A DNA stretch of 64,000 bases from Vicia villosa. Lineage: Eukaryota; Streptophyta; Magnoliopsida; Fabales; Fabaceae. The stretch covers positions 17,480,404 to 17,544,403 of the forward strand of contig NC_081183.1 in the NCBI RefSeq assembly GCF_029867415.1, given 5' to 3'. Under the pieces are notes generated by a model, which searched no databases, was not told the DNA's origin, and saw only the letters and a list, made by a program, of their open reading frames with translations. A program made the position numbers and the translations under genes. Positions 32,255 to 44,884 of the stretch are shown in pieces; position 1 is the stretch's first letter, and each line of letters opens with the position of its first letter.

Positions 32255-33784
32255 CTAAACATCTTCATCAGACGAAGAACCAAATGCATTGTGCAGCTTG
32301 AGCTTCATGATTTCTTTCCCATAGTAAGCTTTCAACTCGGCCTTTTCAGCTTTCAGCTTGTCAACAACATTCTTCCAATTGTCAGGCATCGGAGCGTTGC
32401 TTGTTGAGCCTTCAAGCTTTTTCTTGCTTTCTTTGATGTATCTTCTGATTGCGGCATCTTTCCGACGGATCTTCTCATCTTTGTTCATGAGCCATCCATC
32501 CTGATAATAGAGAGTTTCTTCATGTTCTTTCACTTGTTTCTTCAACTTTCTGTTTTCCACATCAGTTCTTCGAAATTTTTCTTTCCAAGCGTCTTTTTCT
32601 ATCCTCATCTTGGTCAAAGTGTCTTGGTATTCCTCCATAGCGGGAATGTTGGGTCGTTGAGGTACCACAGGGAACATGGGTTTTTCATAATCATAAGGCA
32701 TTTGAAACTCCCTTGCTCTTTTCTTCACCCAACAGGTATAGGCGTTCGTAGCAATACAGTTCTTTATCTCACCTTTTTCTTTCCATCGGATGTCGTACCA
32801 GGCTTTCACCATTTTTGTCTTCAACCCTTGAGGATCATTTCCTTCCTGATAGAAGTAGCTTTCCACTGTAGGGCCAATGGGTTTAGTTGAATTTGCATAT
32901 CCGAGTTGTCGTCGGGCTAGGACCGGATTGTAGTTAATTCCTCCTTGTGTACCAATGAGGGGTACGTTGGCGAATTCTCCACAACTTTCAATGGTTTCTG
33001 TACCGCAGCGAGCCAAGGTATACCACTGAATATCATTATTAGTAAGGGACATAAGTCTTTGAGACCAACGTAAACCTTCCTGGTTTTCCGTGAAAATGGG
33101 AGACTTAGGTAAGTGTGAAACAATCCATTTAAACAACAGAGGTGCACAACATACAATAATTCCACCACCTTGGTGATTCCTATGATGGACAGAGAAATAC
33201 ATGTCACCAAGCAGAGTCGGAACGGGATTTCCATTCAAAAAGACCTTTATGGCATTGATATCAACAAAGTCGTCGATATTGGGAAACAGAACCAACCCAT
33301 AGATGAGCAAGGCTAGTACAGCTTCAAAAGCTATCATGCTACCAGTCTCGATGAAATCAAAGGCTCTCCTTATTAGAAACTGTGAAGGCAAACCTGGAAG
33401 GTTTCCTTTGGTAGTCCAATTACTCTCTATTTCAGATTTCTTCAAGTGGGTACTTGTTGCAATGACTGGTGACTTAGGAATGGCTTCCAAACCATTGAAA
33501 GGTATTTTGTCAGACACAGGAATACCCAAAAGATTGGCATATTCTTCCAAGGTTGGTACCAACTGATAGTCTGGAAAGGTAAAACACCGGTAGACGGGAT
33601 CATAAAACTGAACCAGAGTTTTGAGAAGTCCTTCATCAACATGAGTGTTCAAGATAGGCAAAAGCTTTCCATGGCTTTTCCTAAAATCAGAAGGATCTTG
33701 TACAAAAGATGCTAACTCTTTCAGTCTTTCCACATTAGGCTCTTTGAAACCGTACCTCTTGGTATGCCTTTTTACCCACTCCAT
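32255..33784 (-). CDS. Element 2 ORF1: extra Ogre protein
   Basis: 509 codons, homologous to element 1 ORF1: both share the block around CFTFPDYQLVPTLEEYA, then MIYGLV/LIYGLVLFPNI, a VPTLL segment, an SHLPKS motif, and NVPLIGT with NYNP. The N-terminal 360 or so residues form the plant-mobile-domain-like part; residues about 400-490 are Lys/Glu-rich and probably coiled coil. It is shorter than element 1 ORF1 mainly in the C-terminal coil and lacks the CKGC pair. The role is unknown. The start is the first ATG after the leader. Confidence 0.83.
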   Translation of the reverse strand: MEWVKRHTKRYGFKEPNVERLKELASFVQDPSDFRKSHGKLLPILNTHVDEGLLKTLVQFYDPVYRCFTFPDYQLVPTLEEYANLLGIPVSDKIPFNGLEAIPKSPVIATSTHLKKSEIESNWTTKGNLPGLPSQFLIRRAFDFIETGSMIAFEAVLALLIYGLVLFPNIDDFVDINAIKVFLNGNPVPTLLGDMYFSVHHRNHQGGGIIVCCAPLLFKWIVSHLPKSPIFTENQEGLRWSQRLMSLTNNDIQWYTLARCGTETIESCGEFANVPLIGTQGGINYNPVLARRQLGYANSTKPIGPTVESYFYQEGNDPQGLKTKMVKAWYDIRWKEKGEIKNCIATNAYTCWVKKRAREFQMPYDYEKPMFPVVPQRPNIPAMEEYQDTLTKMRIEKDAWKEKFRRTDVENRKLKKQVKEHEETLYYQDGWLMNKDEKIRRKDAAIRRYIKESKKKLEGSTSNAPMPDNWKNVVDKLKAEKAELKAYYGKEIMKLKLHNAFGSSSDEDV

Positions 33785-34570
33785 AACCTAATCCTATAAT
33801 GTTTGCAAAGAAAATTCTCTAATTGTTTGGAAAAAATCATGTTTTTATGGAAAAAGATTTTTTTTTATTTTTATGGATGTATGAATGCATGGATGCATGG
33901 ATGCCACATATTCAAACATGGTAAAGCGAACATGGTAACGCAAACATGGTACTGTAAACATGGCAACACAAACATGGTAACACAAACATGGTACACACAG
34001 GTTCAAAGGTCCAGCGTCACGAGCATGAGGTCAGAGAACCAAATATGGGATAGTTCTAGTTAATCACCTGCAAAACATGTTCTACTGATACGTCAGAGTC
34101 TACATTTTTCTTTCGGATATTACCGGCTTTCCACAATTAAACTCATGAGCCAGTAATATTCTCAAGAAAAACTCGTCTGAGTGTGGTTCTCCGCATGACA
34201 ACTAATCCAAGTCTTCACCTGAATAGTTTCTGCACCACAACCTAATAAGGCCAGGATGGGTTGGGGTTCTACAGTCTCTCAGCTTCTACAGTTCAATGAA
34301 AGCAACAATGTCTTCGCAATTAACTCGCTAAACATATATTACAAACAAGGAACCTCCACTGAGCGGAAGGATTCTCACGTGCGCCTGCACATGACTATAC
34401 CCTCCACCTAATTCTTATGTGTACTTAATCCGGGTTAGGATTTGTCCATAATGTATCACTTGTAACAGAACCACACAAGTAACAGAACCAGAACCACACA
34501 TATAACAAAAAATGAAATAAAAAAATAAAGCAAATAGAATTAACCCTTCCTTTGGAAACAATAAAAAGAT
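33785..34570 (-). other. Element 2 leader with short tandem repeats
   Basis: 786 bp between PBS and ORF1. At about 33916-33992 a roughly 14-bp unit (aacatggtaacacaa and variants) is repeated six times. No gene is seen. Confidence 0.7.
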
Positions 34571-34590
34571 GGTCCCCAGTGAAGTCGCCA
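34571..34590 (-). promoter_or_regulatory. Primer binding site of element 2
   Basis: Minus strand TGGCGACTTCACTGGGGACC, six bases from the LTR end. It shares the first 8 bases and CTGGGGAC with the element 1 PBS but differs in the middle, so a different or diverged primer tRNA is possible. Confidence 0.85.
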
Positions 34591-35216
34591 TTTTTCTGTC
34601 GCGGGCGAAAAACCGTTTTGTTCCTCTTTTTTGTGGAATGAGACACCTGATGCCTTCTTTGGGCTCGAGTGCTCAAAAAAATGATTTTTCTTTTGTACCG
34701 ACCAAACTTTTTATTATTTCCAAAGGAGGAAAAGGAAAAAAGCTGCAATAACCTAAAAGTGGGGGGAGAGATCTTTGGGTAAGAGGGTTGGTTATACGAA
34801 GGGAAGGTATTAGCACCCAACGTATCTATAGTACTCTATAGGTTTCTTTGCTTTGTTTTTCATTCCATGTTGTTGAGAGGTTCTTGTGAAATAGGTGGGA
34901 CCTAAGGTGTTTGTTTGATTATGCTCGCAAAGATCATCGCGATCCTCTGCATACATATCCCTTAGAGGGAATCAGAGCATCTGTAGCTCGGGGTCTACGG
35001 GTGCTAAGGTTTGAATGGTTTTTTTTGTTTTGTTTTGCTCGCCAAGGATCGACCTTGTGCCTACGTATTCTCAAAGGGATGTTGAGAAAGTCAGAGCAAT
35101 CGTAGTTCCCACTTATGCTAGTGGAAGCAAAGGAAAATAGACAAATGTCGTCTAAATGCTAGATGTATCTAATCTATATCATCACATACATCTGTTTGAT
35201 TTTTTGTTTGTTTAAC

Positions 35217-36560
35217 CAGCCTTGTGGCAAAAACTTTCAATGAAGTCAGCCTTGTGACAAAAAGTTTTGATTAATCAGCCAGCCTCGTGGCAAAAGTTTC
35301 AATGAAGTCAGCCTTGTGACAAAAACTTTGATTAATCATCCAGTACGGTGGTAAAACAGTTTGATTGATTAGCCAGCCTTGTGGCAAAAAGTTTGATTGA
35401 TTGATTGATTGATTGTTTGTGATGATATATAAGAGATACTCCTAGCATAGAGATGAAAAATGTCTAATCTCCTAGGGTATTTGTTTTGGATATTGAGGAT
35501 GCTTATAAGAAGCCCGTGGGTCCTTGTACGAAGCCCAAGAGGAGGCTATCCGAGGGTCCTTGCATTGTAAGCCCAAGAGGAGGCTATGGGAGGGACAATC
35601 CAGGGTCCTTGCATTGTAAGCCCAAGAGGAGGCTATGGGAGGGACACTCGTTTGTACAAAGCCCAAGGGGAGGCATGGTATAGTTGGTTTGAGCTCTTAG
35701 AGCGATTTCACCGGGAAACCATACTCTATGTCCTAACCTAAACTAGTGGAGATTCTTTGCACGAAGCCCAATAGGAGGCTATGGGGAACCTAGTGTTGTA
35801 CTAAGTTGAACAAGCACACATATCACACATATGAACAAACATGAACAAGTATGAACAAACATGAACAGGTATGAACAATTATATATGTATATGACAAAGT
35901 GTGTGTATATAATGGAGTTTATGAAGGAAATATACCTGTAAGCATGATCCATTTGTATACACAGGGCTCGGGACTCGCACTCGGGGAGAAGTCCACTTGA
36001 GTTTATTCAAAGCTATGTAAACAGGTATTTACAAAAGGGCTTGGGACTTATACCTACATGGAGGCCCATGGTATATTTTTGGGAAGATTTAAAGAAAACC
36101 TTCATTTTTGGTTTGTTATTCAAAGTTAAAAACAAATTGATTGAGATATGTACAAAAGGCGTACAATGAAATACCTAATTTCATGTACTTGAGTGGGTAT
36201 GTACAAAAGGGCTTGGGACTTATACCTACATGGAGGCCCATGGTATATTTGAAAAGCTTCGAAATTGTTTTGTTAACAGACGCGTCGTTTGAAAAACTGT
36301 TTGAAAGTTTTTGTTTTGAAAAAGTTTTTTGTACAAAGAAAAACTGTATAAAAGGAAAAAGGAGTGGGTCTTATACTCTCTAATATTCGAGAGGCCCCTG
36401 TTTTATTTTCATAAAACAGGGTGGATGGTTTTGAAAAAAGATGTGAGATTTATTGTTTTAAAAACTGTTTGGAAGTAATTTGGAAAAAGTTTTCTGTTTA
36501 AAAAACTGTACAAAGAAAAAGAAAAGGGACTTATACTCTCTAATATTCGAGAGGCCCCAC
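35217..36560 (-). repeat. Tandem repeats within element 2 LTR
   Basis: Three groups. At 35217-35395, about five units of roughly 35-50 bp carry gccttgtggcaaaa. At 35505-35790, four units carry agcccaagaggaggct, whose ends agcc/ggct pair. At 36030-36560, repeats of gggacttatacctacatgg and of acttatactctctaatattc followed by gagaggcccc occur, again with pairing ends (ctctc/gagag; also cctgtttta/taaaacagg near 36398). Confidence 0.75.
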
Positions 36561-37022
36561 TTCGTTTTGAAAATCAATTGATCAATTAAAAAGATTTAAT
36601 CAATAGTTTCAAAAAGAAATGGTTTATTGTTTTTGAAAAGAATCGCGATCGCTCGTTTTAAAATGATTTGAATTTTGAAAGAAGTCAAATTAATCAAGAT
36701 AAACAAAAAGATTGTCTTCAATTAACATTTAGATGATTAGGGTTTGCTTCAAAAAGTATTTACAAATGATTAACTTTGAAAATCAAATGAAAAATAATAT
36801 TTAAAAGTATTAAAATTACTTAAAAACAAGTCATTTTAAAACTATTAAAAAATGTATCAAATAAATATTTTTTGATGATTTTTTTTGATATTCTTAAAAT
36901 ATATATATTAAGTGAGAGGTATGCAAAAAATGAATAAAAAATGAGTTAATTTGGTTAGTTAAATAATTAATTGAAGTTGTGAAGAAAATCAAAGAAAATA
37001 GGGACTAAAAAATTGGTTTTGT

Positions 37023-37092
37023 CTCCACAAGGGTTTGAACCCACAACCTCACGCTCACCACTCAAAAACATGACCAACTGGACCACGCGCGT
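37023..37092 (-). other. tRNA-like segment with A and B boxes in element 2 LTR
   Basis: On the minus strand TGGTCCAGTTGG (37085-37074) resembles the tRNA A box, and GGGTTCAAACCC (37042-37031) resembles the B box, at tRNA-like spacing. The acceptor arms do not pair well, so this is a tRNA-derived or tRNA-resembling piece and not a functional tRNA gene. Confidence 0.45.
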
Positions 37093-38037
37093 GGTCTGTT
37101 TAGTATTTGCAACGAATCAATTATATTTTTGAATCAATTTCTAATTTCAGTTTCAAAATCTGGCGCCAAGAACACATACCCAATTCAAATTTGAAAATTC
37201 TGAAAACTGAATTGTTTGGATCGAGTGAATAGCCTATCTTGCTCGATTTTTCACCAGGAACATGATGGTATCATTTAATTGCATTTATTTTATCTCTAAG
37301 GCTATCAATTTTCTGATGAACACGAAGAACCCTAATTTTGAGTTTCAATCTGAAATCGTGTGTGTGCATGATAAGTTGCAATTGATTGAGGGTTAATGAT
37401 CCATACATATGCAGAAACAAGATGGCATGGCAGTTTTTCATTTATGATGCATGTATGATAGAGTTTGAAGTTCAAGTGACTTACCTTCAAAAACGGCCAA
37501 ACTGGAGATTTGATTCTTCAATATAAGTGTTACAGATGCTTTGTATCAATCTGGATAGCTTCAATGATGATTATGGAAGGTGTATGGATGTCTGGAACAA
37601 GCTGAATTCATCTGAGCATGGCCATGGCACCCGAACTGCAGTTGCTTCAAGTATGAATCGAATTTGAAGATGGAGGTGTTTCAGATTGCTGGTGAGTGTT
37701 TGGATCATTCATATGAAGTATATGGATGGTGTTAGGAGTGTTAGTTTGGACAGATATGGCTTGGTATGGATTTTGGCATGATAAGGTTCAATATATGCAA
37801 TTATGGAAGTGAGGTAGTGATTCTGAGATTTGAGGTGTTTTTGGGTGTATGAGTGATTCAAACACATCACATTTGACATTTAGAAGTTGTGGGAAGCATC
37901 ACTTTGTTCAGAACTTGCAAGGTTTGGAGGTTGAGTTTTCTACCTCACTTTGAAACACATGACTTGTAATTCAAGAAAGAAGAGAGAAAACCTATAATTG
38001 TGAGGTTTTGGTGTGATTTGAAGAGTGATTTGAACCT

Positions 38038-38046
38038 CTATTTATA
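38038..38046 (-). promoter_or_regulatory. TATA box of element 2 LTR
   Basis: TATAAATAG on the minus strand, about 1.57 kb from the U3 end, the same relative place as the element 1 TATA box. Confidence 0.6.
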
Positions 38047-39629
38047 GGCCAAGGATTCTGAATGAAGAGCTTTGCAAGTTGATCAAAGAAATGATGATTT
38101 GGCTTAAGAGATAAAATGGAATCTTTCACATTAAATGCAAATGGTTAAAAGTGACCAAACCATGGTTAAAACTCAAGCTTCTTATCCTCTTCCATTCTGA
38201 TCTCAAATCAGAGAAAATATCTTCAATTATTGCCTCTTTGCATCATTGCTTGGATTATAGGTCATGTAGTCTTGAAACTTAGTGAAAAATGGTGAAAATT
38301 CAAGTGAAAATGATCACTAAATGCATAATTCAAAACCATAGCTACACTCCATATTTTTTCATGCTCTTGGACATTTTGGAAAGCTCATGTTACATACTTC
38401 AAAACCCTAGTTGAAAGTTTCTTCAAGACCTTTAAGGAAATGGGTGAAAAAGATCCATGAACTTTGAGAAAAATGAAGTTTTAAGTGAAGTTTTCATAAG
38501 ATGTCAACTTTGAAGCTCCATATCTCTTAAATGGTTGATCTTATGGAAAAAAATTATATGTGTCAAAGTTGTTTATTGGATCAAAATCTACAACTTTCAT
38601 GTTGGAAGTTTTTTTCAGTTTGTAGGTGAAATTTTGAGAAATTCCCTTTCAAAGTTTGGAAAAAACCATTGAAAAACACTTAGAATTTTTCTAAGTATGG
38701 AAAGTCAAACTTTTGACTTTTTGATTCTTGATTGATTTTCTTGATTTTTCTTGATCAAATGACTTCATATATCATATATTGATGATTCAAAACTTCAAAA
38801 GTCATGGTTGACCAAAATTCCCCAAAAGTCAATGGTGATCTTGTACAGTTGACTTTTTCAGACGAATCGCGTTTCTGGAGTTTTTAATGAAACAGGCTAT
38901 CCTCATCAAATGAATGGTATGAATGGATCACATTGAAGCATTAGAGGATATTGAGCCATGGATTGAGTTGTGACACCATGTCTTGATTAAAAAGTCAGTT
39001 ATTCAGTGAATTAGGTCAAAAACCCTAATTGTCGACCAGATGAAATTGATGACTGTGGATCTTGAATTGAGATGTAATCTCCATTGGATATTGTCATAGG
39101 GATTATTTGAGGATGATTGAAACCTTTGATTGACTTCCTGGGGGTTTTTAGGGTTTCCCAAATGTGATCCCTGATTTTGGTCCCTGATAGTTCAAAACCC
39201 TGATCTGAGGATTTGTCTGATCAATCTTTGTGTAGGAGATGTTATGAGCCAATGGATTAGGTCAAAATGATGCACTTGAGGTCTTGATATCATGTCCCAA
39301 GCCATTAGGTCAAATTCTGAGCAAAAGTCAGGAGTGTGCTGTCTTCAGTCAAAACCCTAATTCAGTCGATTCAAAGCTGTTGAGCTTGCTGAAATGAATC
39401 TCTGAGGACCAAATGTTGATTATTGATGAAGATGATTCATTTGAGATGAAGGGAGAACAAAACCCTAATTGAGTGTTGTTTGCACTGATGAGTGATTTCT
39501 TGATTAAACCCTGCTGAGCACAAGTAACAAACACAAGCTATGCAATTTGTTAGAGATGCAAATGATGCATATGCAGTGATATGAGGTGGTATCTTAGGTC
39601 AAAAATTGGGGTATGACACTCACACTCTC

Positions 39630-39637
39630 TATATAAG
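39630..39637 (+). promoter_or_regulatory. TATA box of LTR 3
   Basis: TATATAAG preceded by cactctc, on the plus strand, and followed by a leader-like sequence. Its upstream U3 enhancer region is gone from this side, replaced by the element 2 LTR end 12 bp away. Confidence 0.5.
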
Positions 39638-42600
39638 GGTTGAGGCTCTCATTTGAAGAGAACACACACAAATTGCCTCAGATCTCACAACATACCATAG
39701 CTCAAAGCTTTGCAAATTGCCTCGAATCTCTCTCATTTCTTCATTATTCTTCAAAGTTCTTGGTGATTTGGAATCCCTGAAGCAAGAGGAAGAGAATGGG
39801 AGCTTGGAAACGCCTTGAAGACGAAGGACTTGAAGTATCCAAATTTGCTTCAAGTAAGTTTCCTCAATTTTTGATTTCTCAGATCTACATGTTTATTGAT
39901 GCAATTGAGCATGGATTGATGTTTGTTGATGTTGATTGAACTTGTTTGAAGCATTATTTCATGTGTTTTGATCATAGGTTGCATGATATGAACTTCTGAA
40001 AGTTTGAGTTCAGTTGGTTTTCATGATTTTCGTGCTCAGATTTCTCTCTCTATGATAGATCTTAGGGTTTGATTCTTGTTTGGTTTGATTCCTTGCAATT
40101 CCAGCTTTCCAATGCATGTTAGTTTGTTAAATTTGGTTGAGAATTGATGAAGTTGTGAAGATCTGAAAACCATCCCTAACCGATGCTTGTGCGCATGTTT
40201 TATGTTTGGCTGGAGGTTAGGGATGATGAGGTGTCATCCCTTGGTTAGCTAATTCAAATATTTTTGTTATTTTGAATTTTTGAAATCTAATTGATTTTCT
40301 GATTTTATTTTCTTAATCAAAAAGCATTGAAAAATTATGAAAAAATTCATGAAGCTATAAAATAATATTTATGACCTTGAATAATGTTTTCATAATTTTT
40401 GGAAATGTTTTTATTGGTTCAAAAAATCAGGAAATTGATTAATTGATTGTTTGATCTTGATTTTTGATTTTATTGTTTTCTTGATCCAAAAATTACAAGA
40501 AAATTCATCTTGATGTTATTTGATGTGCTTGAATTGATTCTGAATTTTGTTTTGAGGTTTGATCACTTTTAGATCATTTTTGAAATTTATTGAGTTTGTG
40601 CATATTTTGTGTTCTTGAATTTTCTTTTGATGCTTCCTTTGATCCATAAATCATGAGAAAATTTTTGGTATAATGTTTATAGGTCCTATAAATAATTTTG
40701 GGACCTAAGAAATTTTTTGAGAACTTTTGGTGCAAAAGTTTATTTTAATTAATTAGGTGACTGCACAATCATTTAATTAATTAAAATAAATTTAATGCTT
40801 GACCATTCCTTCACTTAAAAAATATGGAAAAATACTTTTTATGATCCATATAATATTATCATGTTTTAGGTGAATTTTATCTGAATTATTTGATCATTAA
40901 TCTTGATTGATCAATTCTTGAGATTAATTATCAAATAATTAGGGTTTTGTAACTTCTCCAAGAAGTTTCATTTGATTAACCTAATTTCTCATGAAATGTG
41001 CTATGATTTTAATATTTTTTATTTATCAATGATGTTTTGAGGATATAAAAACCATTTTTACAGAATTTATTGAGCTTGTTTGGTATTTTTACCAATTTAT
41101 TGAAGAAACCTCTCCTAGCATGGCATTTTGGCCAACTAGTCTTGAACTTTGTTTTGAATTGAAGTCTCTCCTCAAATTTCCTTGATCAATTGACTTGCAT
41201 TATGACTTGTACACATCTCAAAGATGTTGAATTAATTTTGCATTGATTTATTGATCATTGTTGCTATTTTTGTTTGATTTTGAGAAGTGGAGGTGATTTA
41301 GGGTTTTGCACATTTTGGTGCATGTAATTCTTTGGCCAATGAACTCATTGTGAGGCCTCCCTCTTGTGAATCTAATTATCATGTTATTGCTGGAATTCCA
41401 TAATCATTTTGGATTCATTCGTTGATCCTTTCTTGCTTGCATGATGATAATTATTTTGATGCCTTTACCTTTGTGGCTTTTATTTGATTTTGATGTTGTG
41501 TGAGGTACATTAGGATGCATTTATGCAATCCCTCTTGGAATCAAATTCCATTTCTTCTTATCTATCATCACATCAAATTATGATCTTGAATTAATTGGTT
41601 CATGGCCTATAATTTGCATCTTTTGTTTTGAACTTTCTTTGCCTAACTTGTGATCTAAAGACTACGAGATGTACTTGATGCATCCCCTCATTTGTGCTTG
41701 TGATCCTTACTTGGAATGAAAGTTAGCTCTTGCTATTGACCTCAAAGGTCTTTTCTCTTCTTCTTCTTAAGCTCTAATATTCTTGTATTGTTCACTTCAC
41801 AAGTTTATTGAAGTTGAACACAAGTGGAGCAACATTGTTTTGTTTTGATGCATGCTAATTGTTTTACCTAATTGGATTTGCTTTTGATGTTTGAATCTTG
41901 ATCCATGGATTGATATTTGATGTTTGCTACTGTCCATGACATGCAAGTGCTTTCCATTTGCCTATTTGCTTTAAACTTTGTCTATTCTTTCTTGAATTAC
42001 AAAGCATGGATTACATTTGATGTTTGATTTTGTGTTGTGTCTTCTTAGACTTTCTTCTTTGAACTTAAGTTGTATATTGATCTTTGCTCATTGATTCATG
42101 TTTTGTGTTGCTTCTAAAGCAAGTTTCATGCCTATTTGATTACATGCTTTGTGTTTTACATACATGTTTGCAAGATTTGTTTGATTGTGTGCATGCTTCC
42201 ATGCCTTTGCCTAGTTTTAGGCATTTGCTTTTAATTGTGTTTGTACCATTGATGTATGATACTTTGATGACTGTTTAGTTGATATTTTAAATCATATGCT
42301 ACTGACTTGTATGTGTATGATGCCATCTCTCTTCATCTCTTTCTCTAAGCATGCTTCTTTTACTTTTGGTTTACTTTGTAACAAAGAGGGAAGTGCACAC
42401 TTCCTAATTTGCTTTGTTATGAATCAATCAAATGGGTTGTGGACACTTCCAATTGATTGATTCCCTTTTGAATCTTGATTTGTTGTTGTGTATTTGGGCT
42501 CAAAGCCATACTTTCTTTTTATTTTCTTTAAAGCACATTGAATGATTCCCTCAATGTATGACATTGATGCCTTATTTTATCAACTTGAATTGAATGAAAC

Positions 42601-43479
42601 ATGAAGAACAATCTTGTTTCAAACTTTTTGATAAAACCTCCAAGGTTGTATGTCATTATCATTTGAATCATCTTTGACATAAGTTTAGAACCATGAAGTC
42701 ACCTTGCTTGACCTTTTCACGTGTCTCTAAATTTCTTTATTGATTTACTTTCATTGATGCACACCTTGTCCACTTTGACCTAGATTTTGGAGTATCTTTT
42801 GAGTATATATCCACTTGGTAATCTTGAGCTCAATTGGATGTTTTGTTGTGGGTTTACTATTGCCTTAGGGCTATATCAATCTTGTTTAGTGCTCATGCCA
42901 CTTTGTATTAGTACATTATTTCTAAATCCAACTTGTGTTGCTTTTAGAGCTACATTCATTTTATGTTTGTTTTGATTGATGTTTGCACCATGTTTGAGGT
43001 GAGGTCTCAAAGACCAAGGATCCAATCCTTTTAATGATGTTTGATACTTTGTATCTTGAATTCAATAAGTGAGTTTGATTCCTTGTCTCCTTCTTGAGCC
43101 CACAAATGATCTTAGTGATGTGGTGCATACTAGCCTTGCTAGTCTCCTTTGTTTTTATTGAATGATGTTGATGAAGTCTCAAAGACTTGTGATTCACTTT
43201 AGGATTGATGTTTAAGGGATGTTATTGCCATGTTAAGTGACATAACTTAAAACACTTCCTCATCTTTTTCCCTTTCCTTGATTGTGGATGATTCCCTCTA
43301 AGGGTTATGACACCTTGTCTTGATTTTGAGTGGACTTAAAGATCAAGTTCATTATAACTTGGATCTTGTGCCAACCTCGTCATATCTTGAAGTGTTTACT
43401 TCTCTTTTATTGATTGTTTAATTGATGTTTGATTGATGTTTGATTGATGTTTGATTGTCTCACCATTGATGTTGATTGA

Positions 43480-43730
43480 TTACTTTGAGTCATGCTTTGC
43501 CTCACCTTTGATTGGACCACTTTGGGTCATTTTTGATTGATTGATTGCTTCACCTTTGATTGGACCACTTTGGGTCATGTTTGATTGATTGATTGCTTCA
43601 CCTTTGATTAGACCACTTTGGGTCATATTTGATTGCTTGATTGTTGTACCTTTGATTGGACCACTTCGGGTCATATTTGATTGCTTGATTGTCTCACCTT
43701 TGATTGGACCACTTTGGGTCATGCTTTGAG
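43480..43730 (+). repeat. Five tandem units in LTR 3
   Basis: About 48-bp units containing cacctttgattggaccac followed by tttgggtcat and a ttgattga tract. The core gaccactttgggtc has pairing ends (gacc/ggtc). Confidence 0.8.
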
Positions 43731-44884
43731 GTTTGCATTGAAACCTATACTTGATGTTTATCCTATGCTTGACTGAGTCCCATGCTTGAGGTGTTTGTCT
43801 CCTTGTTTGATTGATGATTTGCTATCTTATTGCTTTTGATGCCATGCTCCCTAAGGAATTGACTTCTTTATAAGTCATTAGACCTTAGGATTGAATCCAT
43901 GCATGATAACATTAGAGTTTCTCTTAGTCTCCCTATTCTCTAACCCTAGGTTCATCATTTGCATTCCAACTTAGGTAGAGATTTCCCCTTTTAAACTCAA
44001 CTATAGGGCCAACTTTGCATGATAACTCTAAGTTTACTTTGCATAGTCTCCCCTTAGTCTTTTTCTTTTGCTTTTGCATCTTGCATTAAAGATTAAAACC
44101 TTTTTGTGGATCAAATCCAATTTGACTAATAACTTTGATGTGTATTCATACGCCACGAGCCTTAAGCACTTGAGGAATTTAGTCATACAAGGTGCCCACC
44201 TTGACTTCTAAATACCCTGAGTCATAGTCTTTAGTGTGGTGCACATCCTTGACCTAACTTTTTGAATAAAACACAAACCAAATCCAAATCTTTTGCCGCT
44301 TGGCTCTTTTGACTTTTTGAAAACCTTTTTTTCATAAAAAGGAAGTTGTTATGTTTAAAGTCTAGGCAAACGGGTTTACGCTAACGTACGAGTGGCCACG
44401 CATGAGTCTCTTCCACGAGCTGTAACGCCAAGTACAACGCAACACCCTAACTGCTAGGAAAACGAATATAACTTCGTCTGACTAAAAGACACATAACATA
44501 CAAAAACTTTTAAGGAGAACTACGACCTCTTTGATCTGTCATTGCACGACGATGGTACGTAGGCAGTCGGGTCGAATCCGTTGCAAGAGGACTAATAAAA
44601 TCTTTATTTTTCTTTGTATATAATTGAATCTTTGAATGCATTTCCCTTGTAGTTTTAAGTTAGCAAACCTACCCATTGATTAGACAACAAGAGTGGATCC
44701 TGTCGAGTACGACAGACGTTTGGGGTGCTAATACCTTCCCCTTGCGTAACTGACTCCCTTACCTATCTCTTTGTTGCGATGACCTTGATGTCATCCCTTT
44801 TCTCAGGTTCTTTCCTAGTATCCCTTTCTCTTCTCGAGATAAATATACCGGTGGCGACTCTTCTATTTCCCAAGTTGCGCTTCA

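Larger units (their letters stand above)
24334..39618 (-). mobile_element. Element 2: older Ogre-like element, cut by element 1
   Basis: Minus-strand order 5' LTR (34597-39618), PBS, leader, ORF1, gag-pro, intron, pol. Pol breaks off at 24334 where element 1 inserted; the rest of pol, the 3' UTR and the 3' LTR must lie left of the window. Element 2 itself interrupts LTR 3 at 39619. Its proteins are clearly related to those of element 1 but belong to a different family (different gag length, PBS and LTR). One in-frame TGA follows the predicted splice acceptor. Confidence 0.9.
34597..39618 (-). repeat. Element 2 5' LTR, complete, 5022 bp
   Basis: Begins tgtcgcggg next to the PBS and ends gtatgaca, with inverted TG/CA ends. 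The right edge was set by comparison with other Ogre-like LTR ends (ttggggt-tgaca) and by the abrupt start of a different LTR with its own TATA box at 39619. U3 is about 1.6 kb (TATA at 38038-38046). R-U5 contains several tandem repeats (35217-36560) and a tRNA-like segment near 37023-37092. The 36500-39600 part is AT-rich with no gene. Confidence 0.85.
39619..44884 (+). repeat. LTR 3: plus-strand Ogre-like LTR, left end lost
   Basis: Starts just upstream of a TATA box and ends gtggcgactcttc...gcgcttca at 44884, followed directly by the interrupted RT gene of element 5. The 3' part contains the conserved sequence ggtgctaataccttcccctt and gtaactgactccc, also found (as its reverse complement) in the element 1 LTR. 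The left U3 part was separated by the insertion of element 2. It is either a solo LTR or a 3' LTR, since target sequence follows it immediately. The 5.27 kb are AT-rich and repeat-rich and hold no gene. Confidence 0.75.

Noticed and set aside
37023..37092. Functional tRNA gene
   Set aside because: A and B boxes are present but the acceptor stem does not pair and no CCA-compatible 3' end or terminator is evident; listed only as tRNA-like.
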